A stretch of DNA of 64,000 nucleotides from Dryocosmus kuriphilus. Lineage: Eukaryota > Arthropoda > Insecta > Hymenoptera > Cynipidae. The notes under the pieces are model-generated. The model saw nothing but the letters and a program-made list of their open reading frames with translations. It ran no database searches and was not told where the DNA came from. This document shows positions 47,571 to 57,736 of the stretch, piece by piece (the first letter of the stretch is position 1; each line of letters opens with the position of its first letter). The stretch covers positions 103,380,442 through 103,444,441 of the forward strand of contig CM076197.1 in assembly GCA_038277395.1 (NCBI GenBank). The letters are read 5' to 3'. Both the position numbers and the translations under genes were made by a program.

Positions 47571-48548
47571 TTAAATCCTAGTGCTCGTGCTTTCGAAGTT
47601 CCAGTTGGTTGACGAAGTGAAACCTGAAGCGTAGATTTTTCTCTGGTTATATTTTTACTTTTTAATATATATTGTCATCTCTATTTGCCAATTTTTCGTG
47701 ACGCTTGAGAAATGAATCAATCCAGCCACGCCCCGCAGAGTTATTTAAAAATGGGTGTGGGATCTTTGCTTTCTGTGCTAATTGATACGCGAGATTTTTT
47801 ACATCGGAAAGGGTCAATCCGAATAATTTTGGCTCAAGCTCCAGGATATAGGCGACTAGTTTTTCTTCTAAATCAGCTCCGAGGACAGTTTTCCGGCCGA
47901 GACGCAAAATTTCAGGAGTTGCCTCTGGTTTTTTTTCTTTATTCGGCATTACATGACGACGGAGTGTCGTTCTTGGTACCTCGTACAACTTGGCTGCTGT
48001 TTTCAGAGGGGTCTTTTTATCCAAAATATCCGAAATAGCTTTTTTCATGAGCTTTGTCTTTTTTCACTTTTTCCTGTCGCCATGATCTTTTTGCGAGGCA
48101 TCCTAAACAAACAAACGATTTTTCTAGTAAAAAAAAAAGGGGGTCCATATTTGTACCACGACGTAGGGTCCATTTTCCAACCACCATGCTCGATTGACGC
48201 AGATTAGAAAAAAATTGCATAAAAAATTTTGTACTTAGCACAAGCGACAAATTGGACCATAATCGGAAAACATAATGAAAATAATACGTACTTATCAAAT
48301 ATAGATAATACGCAGAGCGTTGTTGAAGCACAAACGCACACCTTCAATCAATCTGAATTTTTAAAACGTCAACAATGAACAAGGCGCAAAAAATGTATTA
48401 GATACCTAGATCGTCCACGCACTTGCCATGAAAGGCTTGTTTTCAGACAGATAATCCCATTACCGCCACCTACATTAATAATTTTGCACTTTGTCCGCGA
48501 GAAATGAAACAGTGTTTCCTGTAGAGGATAGGGTCCATATTCGTACCA
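47571..48548. other. Unassigned segment inside C carrying the pogo-like relic
   Basis: The segment holds the broken pogo-like coding sequence described separately. The word GGGTCCATATTTGTACC at 48142 recurs as GGGTCCATATTCGTACC at 48530 in the same orientation. The edges probably belong to a truncated pogo-type element, but no inverted ends or TA duplication were found. Confidence 0.4.
47662..48101 (-). pseudogene. Pogo/Tigger-like DNA-binding region, frameshifted and truncated
   Basis: The 128-codon frame (48048 down to 47662) contains a psq-type helix-turn-helix (residues 1-33, around KTAAKLYEVPRTTLRRHV). It is followed by a CENP-B/Tc5-type second DNA-binding region (about 50-120, LTLSDVKNLAYQLAQKAKIP and WIDSFLKRHEKL). 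In pogo-like transposases and Jerky-type host genes derived from them, a DDE domain follows; here it is absent. A likely native start, MPRKKIMATGKSEKRQ, lies upstream at 48101-48099 but in another frame, hitting a stop at 48047-48045. The gene therefore has an N-terminal frameshift and has lost its catalytic part. A short domesticated DNA-binding protein starting at 48048 is possible but less likely. Confidence 0.8.
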
Positions 48549-51500
48549 GGGTCCTTTTACTCTACGGTGGCGCCAGCTTAACGTTAAGCTAGCGCAATCA
48601 CCTTTTTTTTTATAAAAAACATGGAGCACTAAATTTCGCAATAGGGCATTAAATTAGCCTTAAATGAGCCCTAAATTATGATATAGGTCATATCTCAATA
48701 TGACAATAGTGTTGCGCCAGCTTAACACACCTTACGTTTATGTACATTACTCGAGCAGGAATTTTGAAAACATCTTTTTTCGACGAAATTAAAATTTAAA
48801 ACTGGAAGCGTCAAGAATGCTTCCGGTTTTAATTTTGTCGCAAATTTCTTTTTTCAAAATTCCTGCTCGAGTAATTTAGTTTATTGTCTTCTCATGCATT
48901 TCAGAAAGTTTCAGTCCGATATTTTATTTACAAAAAAAGTTCTTAGGTTAAAAAGAAAATTGATAATCCCAACTAATTGAGGTCGGTAATATAGGTGTGT
49001 CACATGCCCTTAATATATCGATTTGTGATTGCAGTAATTCAATATAAAATAATGAGCTTCATGGTTTATATTATTAATGCTTTGTGTCACACTCCTTGTA
49101 GGAAAGCGTGAACGAGATTAATGCTTTATTACCTGGATTACAAGAAAATTACCCTGTTCCGCTGCTTTGCTGTCATTTCGTAATTTCGTATTTTCTAACT
49201 CGTTTCGTTAAGTACACTTGTGCTGAAGAAATAGTTTTAATGGCCCTAACAACCGATCCCTCTCATGTAAGCAATAATGATCATTTACGTAGATCTAGTA
49301 ACCGAGGCAAGTTTCTTCAACAAAAAATGCGATCTCATATTTGTAACCTTGTAATTATTTTTCATTTACAAGCAGTCTGAAGTAAATATTTGTTTAACTA
49401 TTAAAAAAAAAAAACAAGAGTGAAATTGATTTTTACTTTTTAAATTGAATGAGATTTTTTGTTGTTGAGTGGGTGGCTGTTACTGCATGTAAGAATCGGA
49501 GAGCTTGTGTAGTATCGTTTTAATTAGTTCAACTGTCCAACATGGACCTTATCTCTGCAAAGGGCAGCAAACAGCAATAGACTCTAGTGAGAGTGGTTAG
49601 ACTTAATGTCGCCCACGTTACATTACCGTTTGATAAGATACGTTGAAATACTGCTTACGAGGAGAGAAACACTCGCAATTTAATGCGAGTCTTTCTGCAA
49701 TATTCTCTTATCGTGTTTAATCCTCTTATTTCTACAATGTCGAGTTGTAGACAAGTCCAATATTCATATGCAAACAGGGTGGGACAATTTTGTCTGAGTC
49801 ATTTCCACCCTTTGCAATTTCTTCATTATAATTTTAATTGCTGCCTTAATTTTTTTATAAAAAACAAATAACTTACGAGAGAGAAATATACTTTGAAAGA
49901 GCGAAAATATTTTTAAAGACATTTTTAAAATTTAGATTATAGAAGCTCTCTAAAAAAAAAATTAAACACTCATGACTCGGACAAAAATAAATCATTCAAG
50001 TTAATTGCAAATTTTTATTTGTCGTTCATAAAGTGGTCGCTCAAAATAGCAAAGTGCTTTTAGTGGATTATCAGATCAATCGCAACGTCTCTTGTCAAAT
50101 CCCGAGTGAAGTGAATAGATTTACATGTCTGAATGTCAGTCACCCATAATGCAACTTGCGGATCTATTTTTGAAATATCCACAGGATCAGCAGTGATACG
50201 GAATTTTTAGCAACTGCTTCTGTCTGTAAAAATGGCATTAATAGAATCCCGAGTTCTTTGTACGTACTTTGTATTCGAAAAAATGTTAATCTTGATGCAA
50301 TGAGTTGTAAAAATATTTATATTGAAGATGCATTTTGAAGACGGCTTTCGACGAATCTTCATTGGCAATCAGGTCCTTCTTTGAAGATCGTGACAAACGC
50401 TCGAAAGGTATTTGAAAAAAAGATGGCGTAGGTGAATCGTGATTGGAATCAAATTAAACTTTATAGTAGAACGATTTTTATTCATGTCTTCACGTTCATT
50501 GATGCGTCTAGCTATTTATAAAGCACTTAAAAGTGTTTTACAACGGAAGTGTTGAAAACACTGATATATCGCATCCCTTTTTATTTTCTGATAGAATTTT
50601 ATTTTATTTTATTTTATTGGAAATATGTATCGTCAGTGATATTATTAATGAATTAATATTTGCGATATATTTATATATGATTTCTCACTTATCGGGAATC
50701 GGTGTGAGATGTTGATCGAGTCTCAGCAAGAATAAAGTTATATAGTGAGTCCCTTGTTCAAGAATTCAATTTAATGAGCGTTCATTAACGTCTATCGATC
50801 ATTTTCTCTGTTGTCTATAGCGATCTACCGAGGTGACGAAAATAAGCAATAGCTTATATTCTAAACTTTGATAAGTTGCTCTCTCAATGTAGATTAATGA
50901 AACAGATGTTTCTCATATAATATCTATGTGGTTTACTAATCTTGAAGGCTTTTGCAAGTCAAAACGCGAGTCCGATTTATTGATAACATTCGATTAATGC
51001 CAAATTAATAATTTTCCAATTTAAAAGCTAAACATTTTAACTGAATATTGGAAAAATAGTGCGTTTGAAATAAAAACAATTAAAGAAGCACATATAACAA
51101 TATATTGAATAAGATCGGGTAATTTTTCTCATTTATATCGTTATTTCAGTTATTAGTCTCTTATTAGTTTTTGTTTCACCAGCTCCGTGATAACAGATAA
51201 TGAAAAAGTGTTTTGAGAAACTGTCTGATAATTATTGCTCTTTGTTGAAAAAATGATCAAAGCCTCGGCAAGTGTTGATAAAACTTTGTATCCCACATAA
51301 GAATTGATTGTTCTAAAGAATTATGTATATTTGAAGGTATTTTATAATAAGCAAATTAAATATTAATAATAATGTGTTATTTCCAGCATAGATTTCATTT
51401 TACGTGAAAAGTAATACATTTTTTAAAAAATATTACCTGTAATAAATAGTTGACCCATTATAAAAAATATTGTTGACCTCACAAGTCACCTTAAGACAAT

Positions 51501-52259
51501 CTAAATTGCACATTGGGATTTTGCCAACATGCAATTCACAGGATTATTATTTCTCTGCGTGTTACACTTTACACGTGAATGAAATTATAACAGGAGAAAA
51601 ACATTTCTTCTTTAGACTTAGATTGAGCCGAGACTTGGTGTATAACAGAAATATGATATTCAGGAATGCACGCAACACACTTTTGCTCTGAATTAAAATC
51701 ATGTCGATAACACTATTTGTATGAGCGTCACACTGTGTGCTTTATGCCGTCATTCTATTTCTGTAGTGATAAATTTCATGTGGGTAGATTTATGTATTTT
51801 GATATTCTCTCAATTTCCTATGTGACTCTCAAATATATGAAAGTCATCAATTTTCAATTCCAATTTTCAAAGTTGTATTTTCCCAATAAGAAAAAAACAA
51901 CTGCGACTACAATTTTTTCGATTTAATACGAAAAAAAAAAAAATGTAGCTTCCCCAGTGCAAGGAATAGTGTTGAACTCAACATCTCCAATTACTCCAGT
52001 AAAGCAATACGCCAAAAAGTGTCAGGTGGACGTCTGAACAGTATCCAGCACGTAGTTTAAATCTCCCATTTCTCGGGTGCTGTGACCCTCGCATAAAATT
52101 TAATGTGAGGAGAAATGGTTCCCCTATCACTTTATTCTTTTTATTGCTCCAATCGAGTCTCTGTACTCAGATATAATTTAAAGCTGTGTCAGAGGCTTAG
52201 ATAACAATAATACTTCAAGCGAACTGACACACTATTTTTGTCAGTGCCCAGTCAAAGGA

Positions 52260-52618
52260 AGACGGTCAGTTACAAATCGTGCAGAGACAGAAAAGCTTAT
52301 CGAAACGGATAGGAACAGCCAAACAGAATAACGAGACGTGTCTCGTAATGTCTCTCGTAATGTCTCTCGTGTAGTTTCGACTTCAATCGTGTCGCCGTTG
52401 CGTCATTCTGCCAGCGCAGCGCTGCGCTTCATTCATTTGCGCGCTTGCACGAAGGTTAAGCGGTCACCCTCCCCTTAACCCCTTTCCCCCACCCACAATT
52501 TTCACCCGACCCTTAACCCCCTACTTTGGGATGTGTCGTGTCTTTCTCTCTCCCCGCCCCCCTTTTTTTGTCTTTCTCTTTCTGCATTCTCTATCTCGTT
52601 TGTTTCTTTACATATGAG
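52260..52618. promoter_or_regulatory. GC-richer, CpG-containing block; possible internal promoter
   Basis: CpG-containing sequence around TCGTGTCGCCGTTGCGTCAT and GCCAGCGCAGCGCTGCGCTT, then pyrimidine-rich sequence with TTAACCCC repeats. It contains three nearby TGTCTCTCGT-type repeats at 52340-52370. It lies about 4.6 kb upstream of the exon at 57175 on the + strand, so an alternative first exon or promoter is conceivable. There is no TATA box and no direct evidence. Confidence 0.22.

Positions 52619-52652
<34 letters not shown>
52619..52652. repeat. 34-base C homopolymer
   Basis: An uninterrupted run of 34 C, bounded by TATGAG and TTCCCCG. The opposite strand could form G-quadruplexes. Its true length may differ because such runs are hard to sequence. 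Confidence 0.95.
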
Positions 52653-54076
52653 TTCCCCGACTATAACTACGTGTAGACTGCTTTATCAGGTTCTCCGTTC
52701 ATTCATGATTCTGCTGAGCAAAGCATACCTTTTTCCCCATCTCACCCCTCCAACCATTTCATGCATCTTTGTTTTTTTTTTGTAATTTGTTATTATCTCT
52801 ATGATATGCCCTCACTAGGCTGCAGTTTCTAATCGTGACATGTGATTTTGCATACAATGTAGGTAGCTACTTCAAAGACGCAGATGTGGGGTGAACTTTT
52901 TTTTCTATTTAGAAGTCGAGAGATAAAAGCAGTGCCGGATTACTGCGTGGGAACACAGAATGAGAGAAGACTGAATAGATGTTGGCATTTATGCAATTTA
53001 TGTATTTTGAGAGCTGTCTGTGTAAGCTGCTTTGGAAATTATATTATCTCGCGAATTTGTTTTTAACATGTATTTCTCAATAAATAGAGGGAATAAATTG
53101 TAATAGTGTTTTTTTTTTTCAAATACTTAATCACAAGCAACATTTTCTATTTTAAAGAGAATGTAAACACATTTAGAAATTATAATAAAAAAAAAAACGA
53201 ATTACGATATATCCACATGCCCATGCTGATACACTTTCTCACTTCTCCGAATTTATCATTTGCGGCAGTTGTAACAACCTCGAGAGTAATTATAGATTAG
53301 AATTGAAACATTGAATGATATCACTTAATCCTCGGAAATGACCTTTCACATTTTGCATATTTCCAGACTTAATGTGACAATCTGCCAGTCGAGGATAATG
53401 CAAAGTAGATGTTGAATGAAAATTGTAAATCAGTGGCGAAAGTATAAATTCATGTATAACTGACCTACATCACTACACTTCTGTATTGAAAATAAAGTTC
53501 TTTTAATCGTTTTTTAATGATATTTTGTCTATTGTTTCTCAATAGTCAATAATCTATACCATTTTGTGTAATAATCCATATTAAAAATATATAAATTCAA
53601 GCAGTTAAAAATGTCTAAACAAAGGAAAATGATGTAATATTTCACAAGTTTTCTTATCAGCATCCTTATCGTATTTACTGCATTTTCATCGTCTAATTTC
53701 ACTAAGCATAGTGTTATTATTACCATGTCAATTGCAGTTAATATTCTTCTATGAAGCTGCTGTTGGAAAATGTGTCGCGTTAAATAAAATCACTTATACT
53801 TCAATTCTAGTAAAACTCTACTCGGCATATGTGCAGCAAAATCTTCCATTGAATTATTTTCATCCACGTCAATAGTCTCTTAATTACCTTGCTAGTCCTT
53901 CTTTTCAGTCGCGAATAATATTTAATTTAAATTTCCTGTCCTTCTATTGAATTATGAAAACTCTTCGAATACCCTTTCGATCATAATTAACCCAATTTAC
54001 ATTTCTTATCGGGCAATGGCTCATCTGTTCATAAAATTTAATTTTGAATAATCATCCTCTCTTGTAAAATATTTAT

Positions 54077-55271
54077 TTTTACATTCTCATCTCAATGAGA
54101 AGGTATTAGTTTTATGTGAAAACTGACTTTCGCGGATTTAATTAAATATCGACGTTTCGAGACTTCCTGAATCCGAAAAAACATGTTTTACGTTGGTGTC
54201 TGTTGTTGTTTTTGTCATCTGTATATCGGATAACTTTCGAAAGACTAATCGGATTGGATTGCGCTTTGGCACACTTTTTGAAGACCTAAAAAGAAAGATA
54301 AAGTTCGTTAACCAGCATTTTTTTACCAATGGTTCTGATTTTATTCATCGAAAATGCTTTTCAAAAAATCATACATTCAATTTTTCTCCCAAACTATGCG
54401 AGAAAAAAATGTTAATTAATAAAGTTGTTCACCTCAAAAATATCTACATATTTACTTTATATCATTTTTGTATAAGACACATAATTTTTGAGTTATTCGG
54501 GAAAAATATGATTAAATATAAAAAATCCGCCTTTCAGTAAAACTTTGCAAGATACGAAAAAAATGTTAAGAAGCAAAGTTGTTTATTTCAAAAAGATCTG
54601 CAAATTTGCTTTATACCTTTTTTTGATAGCTCATATGGTTTGTGTTTTAATCTTGAAAAATGTTATTAAAAATCAAGACTTCAATTTTCCGGCGAAACTA
54701 TGCGAGATACGAAAAAATGTGTAGAAGAAAAATTATTCATCTCAAAAAGGTTTACATATTTGCTTCAGACCATTTTTTGATAGGACCCACAGTTTTTGTT
54801 TTAATCTTAAACAATGTTATTAATAAAAATCAAGAACTTAATTTTTCTGCCACACTATGCTAGTTACGAAAAGAATGTTAAAAAACAGTCATTCATCTTA
54901 AAAGTCTCTCTGTTAAAAATATCTACAAATTTTCTTGAGACTATTTTTTGATATCACACATAGTTTTTGTTTTAATCGTGAAAAATGTTACTAAAAATAA
55001 AAAAATTAATTTTCAGCCAAAATGCAAAAAAAAGTGTTCATATTGTGGACAAACTTTTATTCGAGTGTGAAGCGCGAAACACGTGATGAGAATGTTTTTG
55101 TTAAAGCTGAAGGAGCTTTAACAAAAAATACAAAATTACCAAATTACACTGATCAATGGTTTGATCCTTAATTTTAAAAGGTCTATACGCACAAATGTAT
55201 TATCGAGCGCGAAGCGCGAGCTCCGACATACGCGCGCGATAAGAATGTGTCCGCTAAGCGGGAAGATTTTT
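54077..55271 (+). repeat. Family A repeat, copy 12, divergent
   Basis: Starts TACATTCTCATCTCAATGAG and keeps the landmark order, but with many substitutions (for example ATTTAATTAAAT in place of ATTTCATGAAAT) and a short GTT/TTT tract in place of the GTC run. It ends with a decayed hairpin, GTCCGCTAAGCGGGAAG, and T. It is older than the copies inside C. Confidence 0.8.
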
Positions 55272-56035
55272 GTATATAATTTTGATATTTGTTATATGAA
55301 TGTTGCTGGAAATAGGGTATTAAGCCATGCAAGTTTATTATTATCAAGTCAATAATAATTTTGTTACAAGTTACTAAGGTTGAGAGACGCCTAGTCTGAC
55401 TAATCACACCATAGGCATTCGTAATTCAAGAAGGGCCACGTGTAATAAGCCATGTACTCGTTCCCACCACTTAACACATAGTTTATATAAACAAATCTTT
55501 CGTAGAAAGTCGATTCATGGTTGCCTACTCTCATTCCACATACGCAGTCATTTTAAGAACTAATTGAATTAATCCAACACGCCTCCTCAAAACTCATTCG
55601 ATATATATATATATATATTTGATAAGACAAACCGTCCTAGTGATTTTTGGGAGAAAATATACATATGGTCCAACATCCGTTGCAAGGATTGGGGCAACCG
55701 AGAATATATAAAAGAGAAAAATCCGATGAGACCATTAACCATACATTTATCAAGAATACTGAATATAATATATAAAAATTACAATCAGTAATTTTACTCG
55801 AGGCCTATTCCAGTTCTATGTTCCAGGAATTGATGTTGAATTGATGACCTGTGGAAATATTATTTTTATTATGCCGTTTCCCTTTCTGGACAAGCGTAAA
55901 CTCTCTCGGTTCTAGCCTCGTTACATTACCAAGGATTAGAAAATTTGTATGGTTATGGAAGGAAATGAGTGCATAATGGAAGGTATAGATTTTAGATTGA
56001 TCTAGAAGGCGCATGCTGCTCATTCAAGCAGCACA
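55272..56035. other. Unassigned intronic stretch with an AT microsatellite
   Basis: Contains an (AT)n run at about 55601-55618. No gene recognised. Confidence 0.45.
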
Positions 56036-56525
56036 CTAGTCCCACAACACCGCTCCGACCCAGGTCGCTGATAGATCTCTCTAGCAATCACCCCTGGTGG
56101 ACAGCTTCGCACAGCCGTATGGGGATTCATACGCTCAACCCAAACCATATTCACTAAGCAAAGCTCTTCACCAAGACCTATGAGTATCCAAAACCTTTCG
56201 TTTCAGGCGATCGCCACACATTTCTTATAGACAATTTTTCGCCACACATCCCAATCCTGATACAAAACTTTTTGCTCCCTTTATATCCATACATCTTTCC
56301 ATGCAAGCTCTTGTATTCCTATGGCTCTTTATATCTTTTCACTTGAAAGTCTCATTCACGTATTCCCACCATTCTTTCCTTGGACTACCTCTTGGTGCGT
56401 GACCGTTCACTTTACCGAGATATATTTGCTTCGTTAAGCGTTCTTCATCCATTCTCTCAACACGATTAAACCATCTCAACAAATTTCTTTCACTCTTATC
56501 CATCAGAATTTCTTGTACGCCATTA
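56036..56525 (-). pseudogene. 3' end of a non-LTR retrotransposon (LINE), broken
   Basis: On the - strand from about 56522 a frame reads NLLRWFNRVERMDEERLTKQ, then KVNG, PRGSPRKEWWEYVNETF. This is the typical C-terminal tail of insect endonuclease-reverse transcriptase polyproteins. A TGA interrupts it after NETFK, and the frame then continues to a TAA at 56227-56225. The remaining 190 bp would be 3' UTR. It is truncated 5', with no reverse transcriptase core, and abuts the copia fragment. Confidence 0.8.
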
Positions 56526-56539
56526 TTCTGTGTAATTTT

Positions 56540-56945
56540 ATTATATTTTTCTCTCGATTTTTCTCGATATGTTCCCTAGAAAAATGATATTTTATATCAA
56601 TATGCTTTATCTTTTATGACAAGTCGGATTGTTTGCAATGCCTATACAACCGATATTATCTTCATAAATTATAATTGAGTTTTGAATTTTTATATTAATA
56701 CTGTTTGCTAAATCAAATAAATAATCTGTCGTGCCTTTTCTGTCATTTTCATCATTACCTCCCTAATCAGAATCAACGTATTCATTAAAAATATTATTAT
56801 AATCATCTCAGGTATAAGTTAACTTAATTTCAATTGAATCTTTAAGATATTACAATACCCTTTTCAAACAATGCCAAAGTTCTTTGTTTACTTAATTGGA
56901 ATATTTACTTAAAATGCACTGTACCTTAATCAGATCGGGTAAAAA
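56540..56945 (-). pseudogene. Copia-type LTR retrotransposon pol fragment (RNase H region), broken
   Basis: On the - strand, motifs of the copia RNase H region appear in order: YVDSD, then GGNDENDRK, TDYLFDL, YEDNIGCIGIANNP, CHKR and KHIDIKYHFSREHIEKN. They are separated by stops (including a TAG where YVDSDW is usual) and by a one-base frameshift after CHKR. Upstream (56760-56945) the same protein can be traced weakly through several stops. No LTRs are visible. This is an old dead fragment. Confidence 0.85.
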
Positions 56946-57174
56946 CCGTATGTAACGTACATTAAGCATCCAATCAGATTTCGACAAGGAGCATTGTATT
57001 TTTTATCTAAATTTAAAGCTGTATAATGTAATTTGTTTTCAAGATCAAATATGATAACAGTTTTAGAAAAGAGATAATTTTTTTACTTGTATTTCTTTTT
57101 CTCAATGAAACTTGTTATTATTCATTAAAATGTATTTTTTAGTAGAAATTATATAAATTTCGAATTGATTTCAG

Positions 57175-57394
57175 CGTGAATCGCGAAGCGTGGTCAGCAT
57201 TCTGGGATGCGGCAACATCGGCGGAGGAATCGGCGGCGGCAGCAGTGTAATGATAATGATGGCCAAATATATGAAACAGGAGTTGACCTCGGATGCCGAA
57301 GAAGAAGGCCTAGTGCCAACAGTGCCTACCCGTTTCACGTCTATGCGCAAGGTGCCTTCCCTCTCCGACCTCTCGGACCAGGAAAGCTCACTAG
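57175..57394 (+). CDS. Internal coding exon of an unrecognised host gene
   Basis: The acceptor TTGATTTCAG and donor CTAG/GTAAGT bound 220 bp of clearly GC-richer, coding-like sequence. Read from phase 0 it gives RESRSVVSILGCGNIGGGIG, then SSVMIMMAKYMKQ, an acidic SDAEEEGLVPTVP, and RFTSMRKVPSLSDLSDQESS, ending in phase 1. The peptide is glycine-rich, then helical, then serine- and acid-rich, with likely phosphorylation sites. It joins in frame to the exon ending at 9046. I do not recognise the family; a large regulated cytoplasmic protein, for example of neurons, would fit the size of the intron, but that is speculation. Confidence 0.78.
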
Positions 57395-57675
57395 GTAAGT
57401 CGTCATATGTAAATTTTCTTACTGTCAACCCTCTCTGAACTTTTGCCAAATCCCAAATTCCCAATCGATGCCAATTTTCAGCTCAGCTATAGAAAGAAAG
57501 GTTCTATAAACGATTCTCTTTATTTATTAAAGACCAAAAATGCATCAGGTCCTTTCAATAATATTGAGTCTTAATTTTAGAGGCAAGTTTTAATTACACT
57601 GATCAAACTTTCTCTTGGAAATTTATGCTGGTATCGCAATGTCGTGGAAATAAGTTTAAAAAAAAAAATGAAATT
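57395..57675 (+). other. Intron start after exon 57175-57394
   Basis: Begins GTAAGTCG. No feature recognised before the tRNA-derived repeat at 57676. Confidence 0.5.
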
Positions 57676-57736
57676 CCCAGGGACCGAGAATCGAACCCTA
57701 CCCGCTGAATGTCCAAGTCGAGTGCGCTAAGCTAGA
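57676..57736 (-). repeat. tRNA-derived repeat head (split by element G)
   Basis: On the - strand it has a box B (GGTTCGATTCTC) and a box A-like TAGCTTAGCG, followed by ATTTTTTTTTTTAAACTT. The same arrangement, with the same T-run-AAACTT tail, occurs at 62859-62930. The part beyond the box A region continues at 60294 after element G (CTAGACCAGACGGTTACAAT). Confidence 0.6.

Larger units (their letters stand above)
31225..48732. mobile_element. Composite C: 17.5-kb foldback-type element with 9-bp target duplication
   Basis: It starts AGGTGTGTTAAGCTGGCG and ends CGCCAGCTTAACACACCT. The terminal inverted match extends inward through ACACTATTGTCATATTGAG to about 60 bp and then on to the TTAGTGCCCT / AGGGCATTAAA blocks. 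It is flanked by the identical 9-mer TACGTTTAT (31216-31224 and 48733-48741), and the outer D1 sequence is continuous once C is removed. The interior holds family A copies in both orientations, the 800-bp array, tandem C subrepeats with paired GTTTAAAC palindromes, a SINE, D2, E and a broken pogo-like gene. Its ends resemble those of B, so both probably used the same unseen transposase. Later insertions and tandem growth made it large. Confidence 0.8.
31074..49009. mobile_element. Element D1: TTAA-flanked element split by composite C
   Basis: It begins GGGCACGTGACTCACTAAAG after TTAA (31070-31073) and ends CACATGCCC before TTAA (49010-49013). Subtracting C and one copy of its 9-bp duplication leaves about 410 bp that read continuously, alignable with the interior of D2 (CATGAGAAGACAATAAA, then CGTTT, then AGGAATTTTG). 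The two halves are inverted copies of each other. A TTAA duplication is known for piggyBac and Kolobok elements; no transposase is present, so the superfamily is not settled. Confidence 0.82.
49014..54076. other. Mostly unique intronic stretch
   Basis: AT-rich with no recognised gene or transposon ends. A GC-richer block at 52260-52618 and a C homopolymer at 52619 are listed separately. Short open frames here look like chance. Confidence 0.45.
9047..57174 (+). other. Putative giant intron (about 48 kb) filled with nested repeats
   Basis: It is bounded by GTAAGT at 9047 and TTGATTTCAG ending at 57174. The flanking exons are on the same strand and phase-compatible. No convincing host coding exon was found between them; every recognisable coding segment inside is transposon-derived. 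If the two exons belong to different genes, this would be intergenic sequence instead. Confidence 0.5.

Noticed and set aside
47953..48331. Open frames overlapping the pogo-like relic on either strand
   Set aside because: They are shadows of the psq/CENP-B-type frame and carry no motif.
31225..48732. Polinton/Maverick or viral-type element because of the large size and long inverted arms
   Set aside because: No polymerase, integrase, ATPase or capsid genes are present, and the duplication is 9 bp, not the 6 bp of Polintons.
10030..55280. GC hairpins followed by T runs resembling bacterial Rho-independent terminators, suggesting bacterial DNA
   Set aside because: They recur at the same place in every family A repeat, in an AT-rich host with spliced exons and SINEs. 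They are part of a eukaryotic repeat, not operon terminators.
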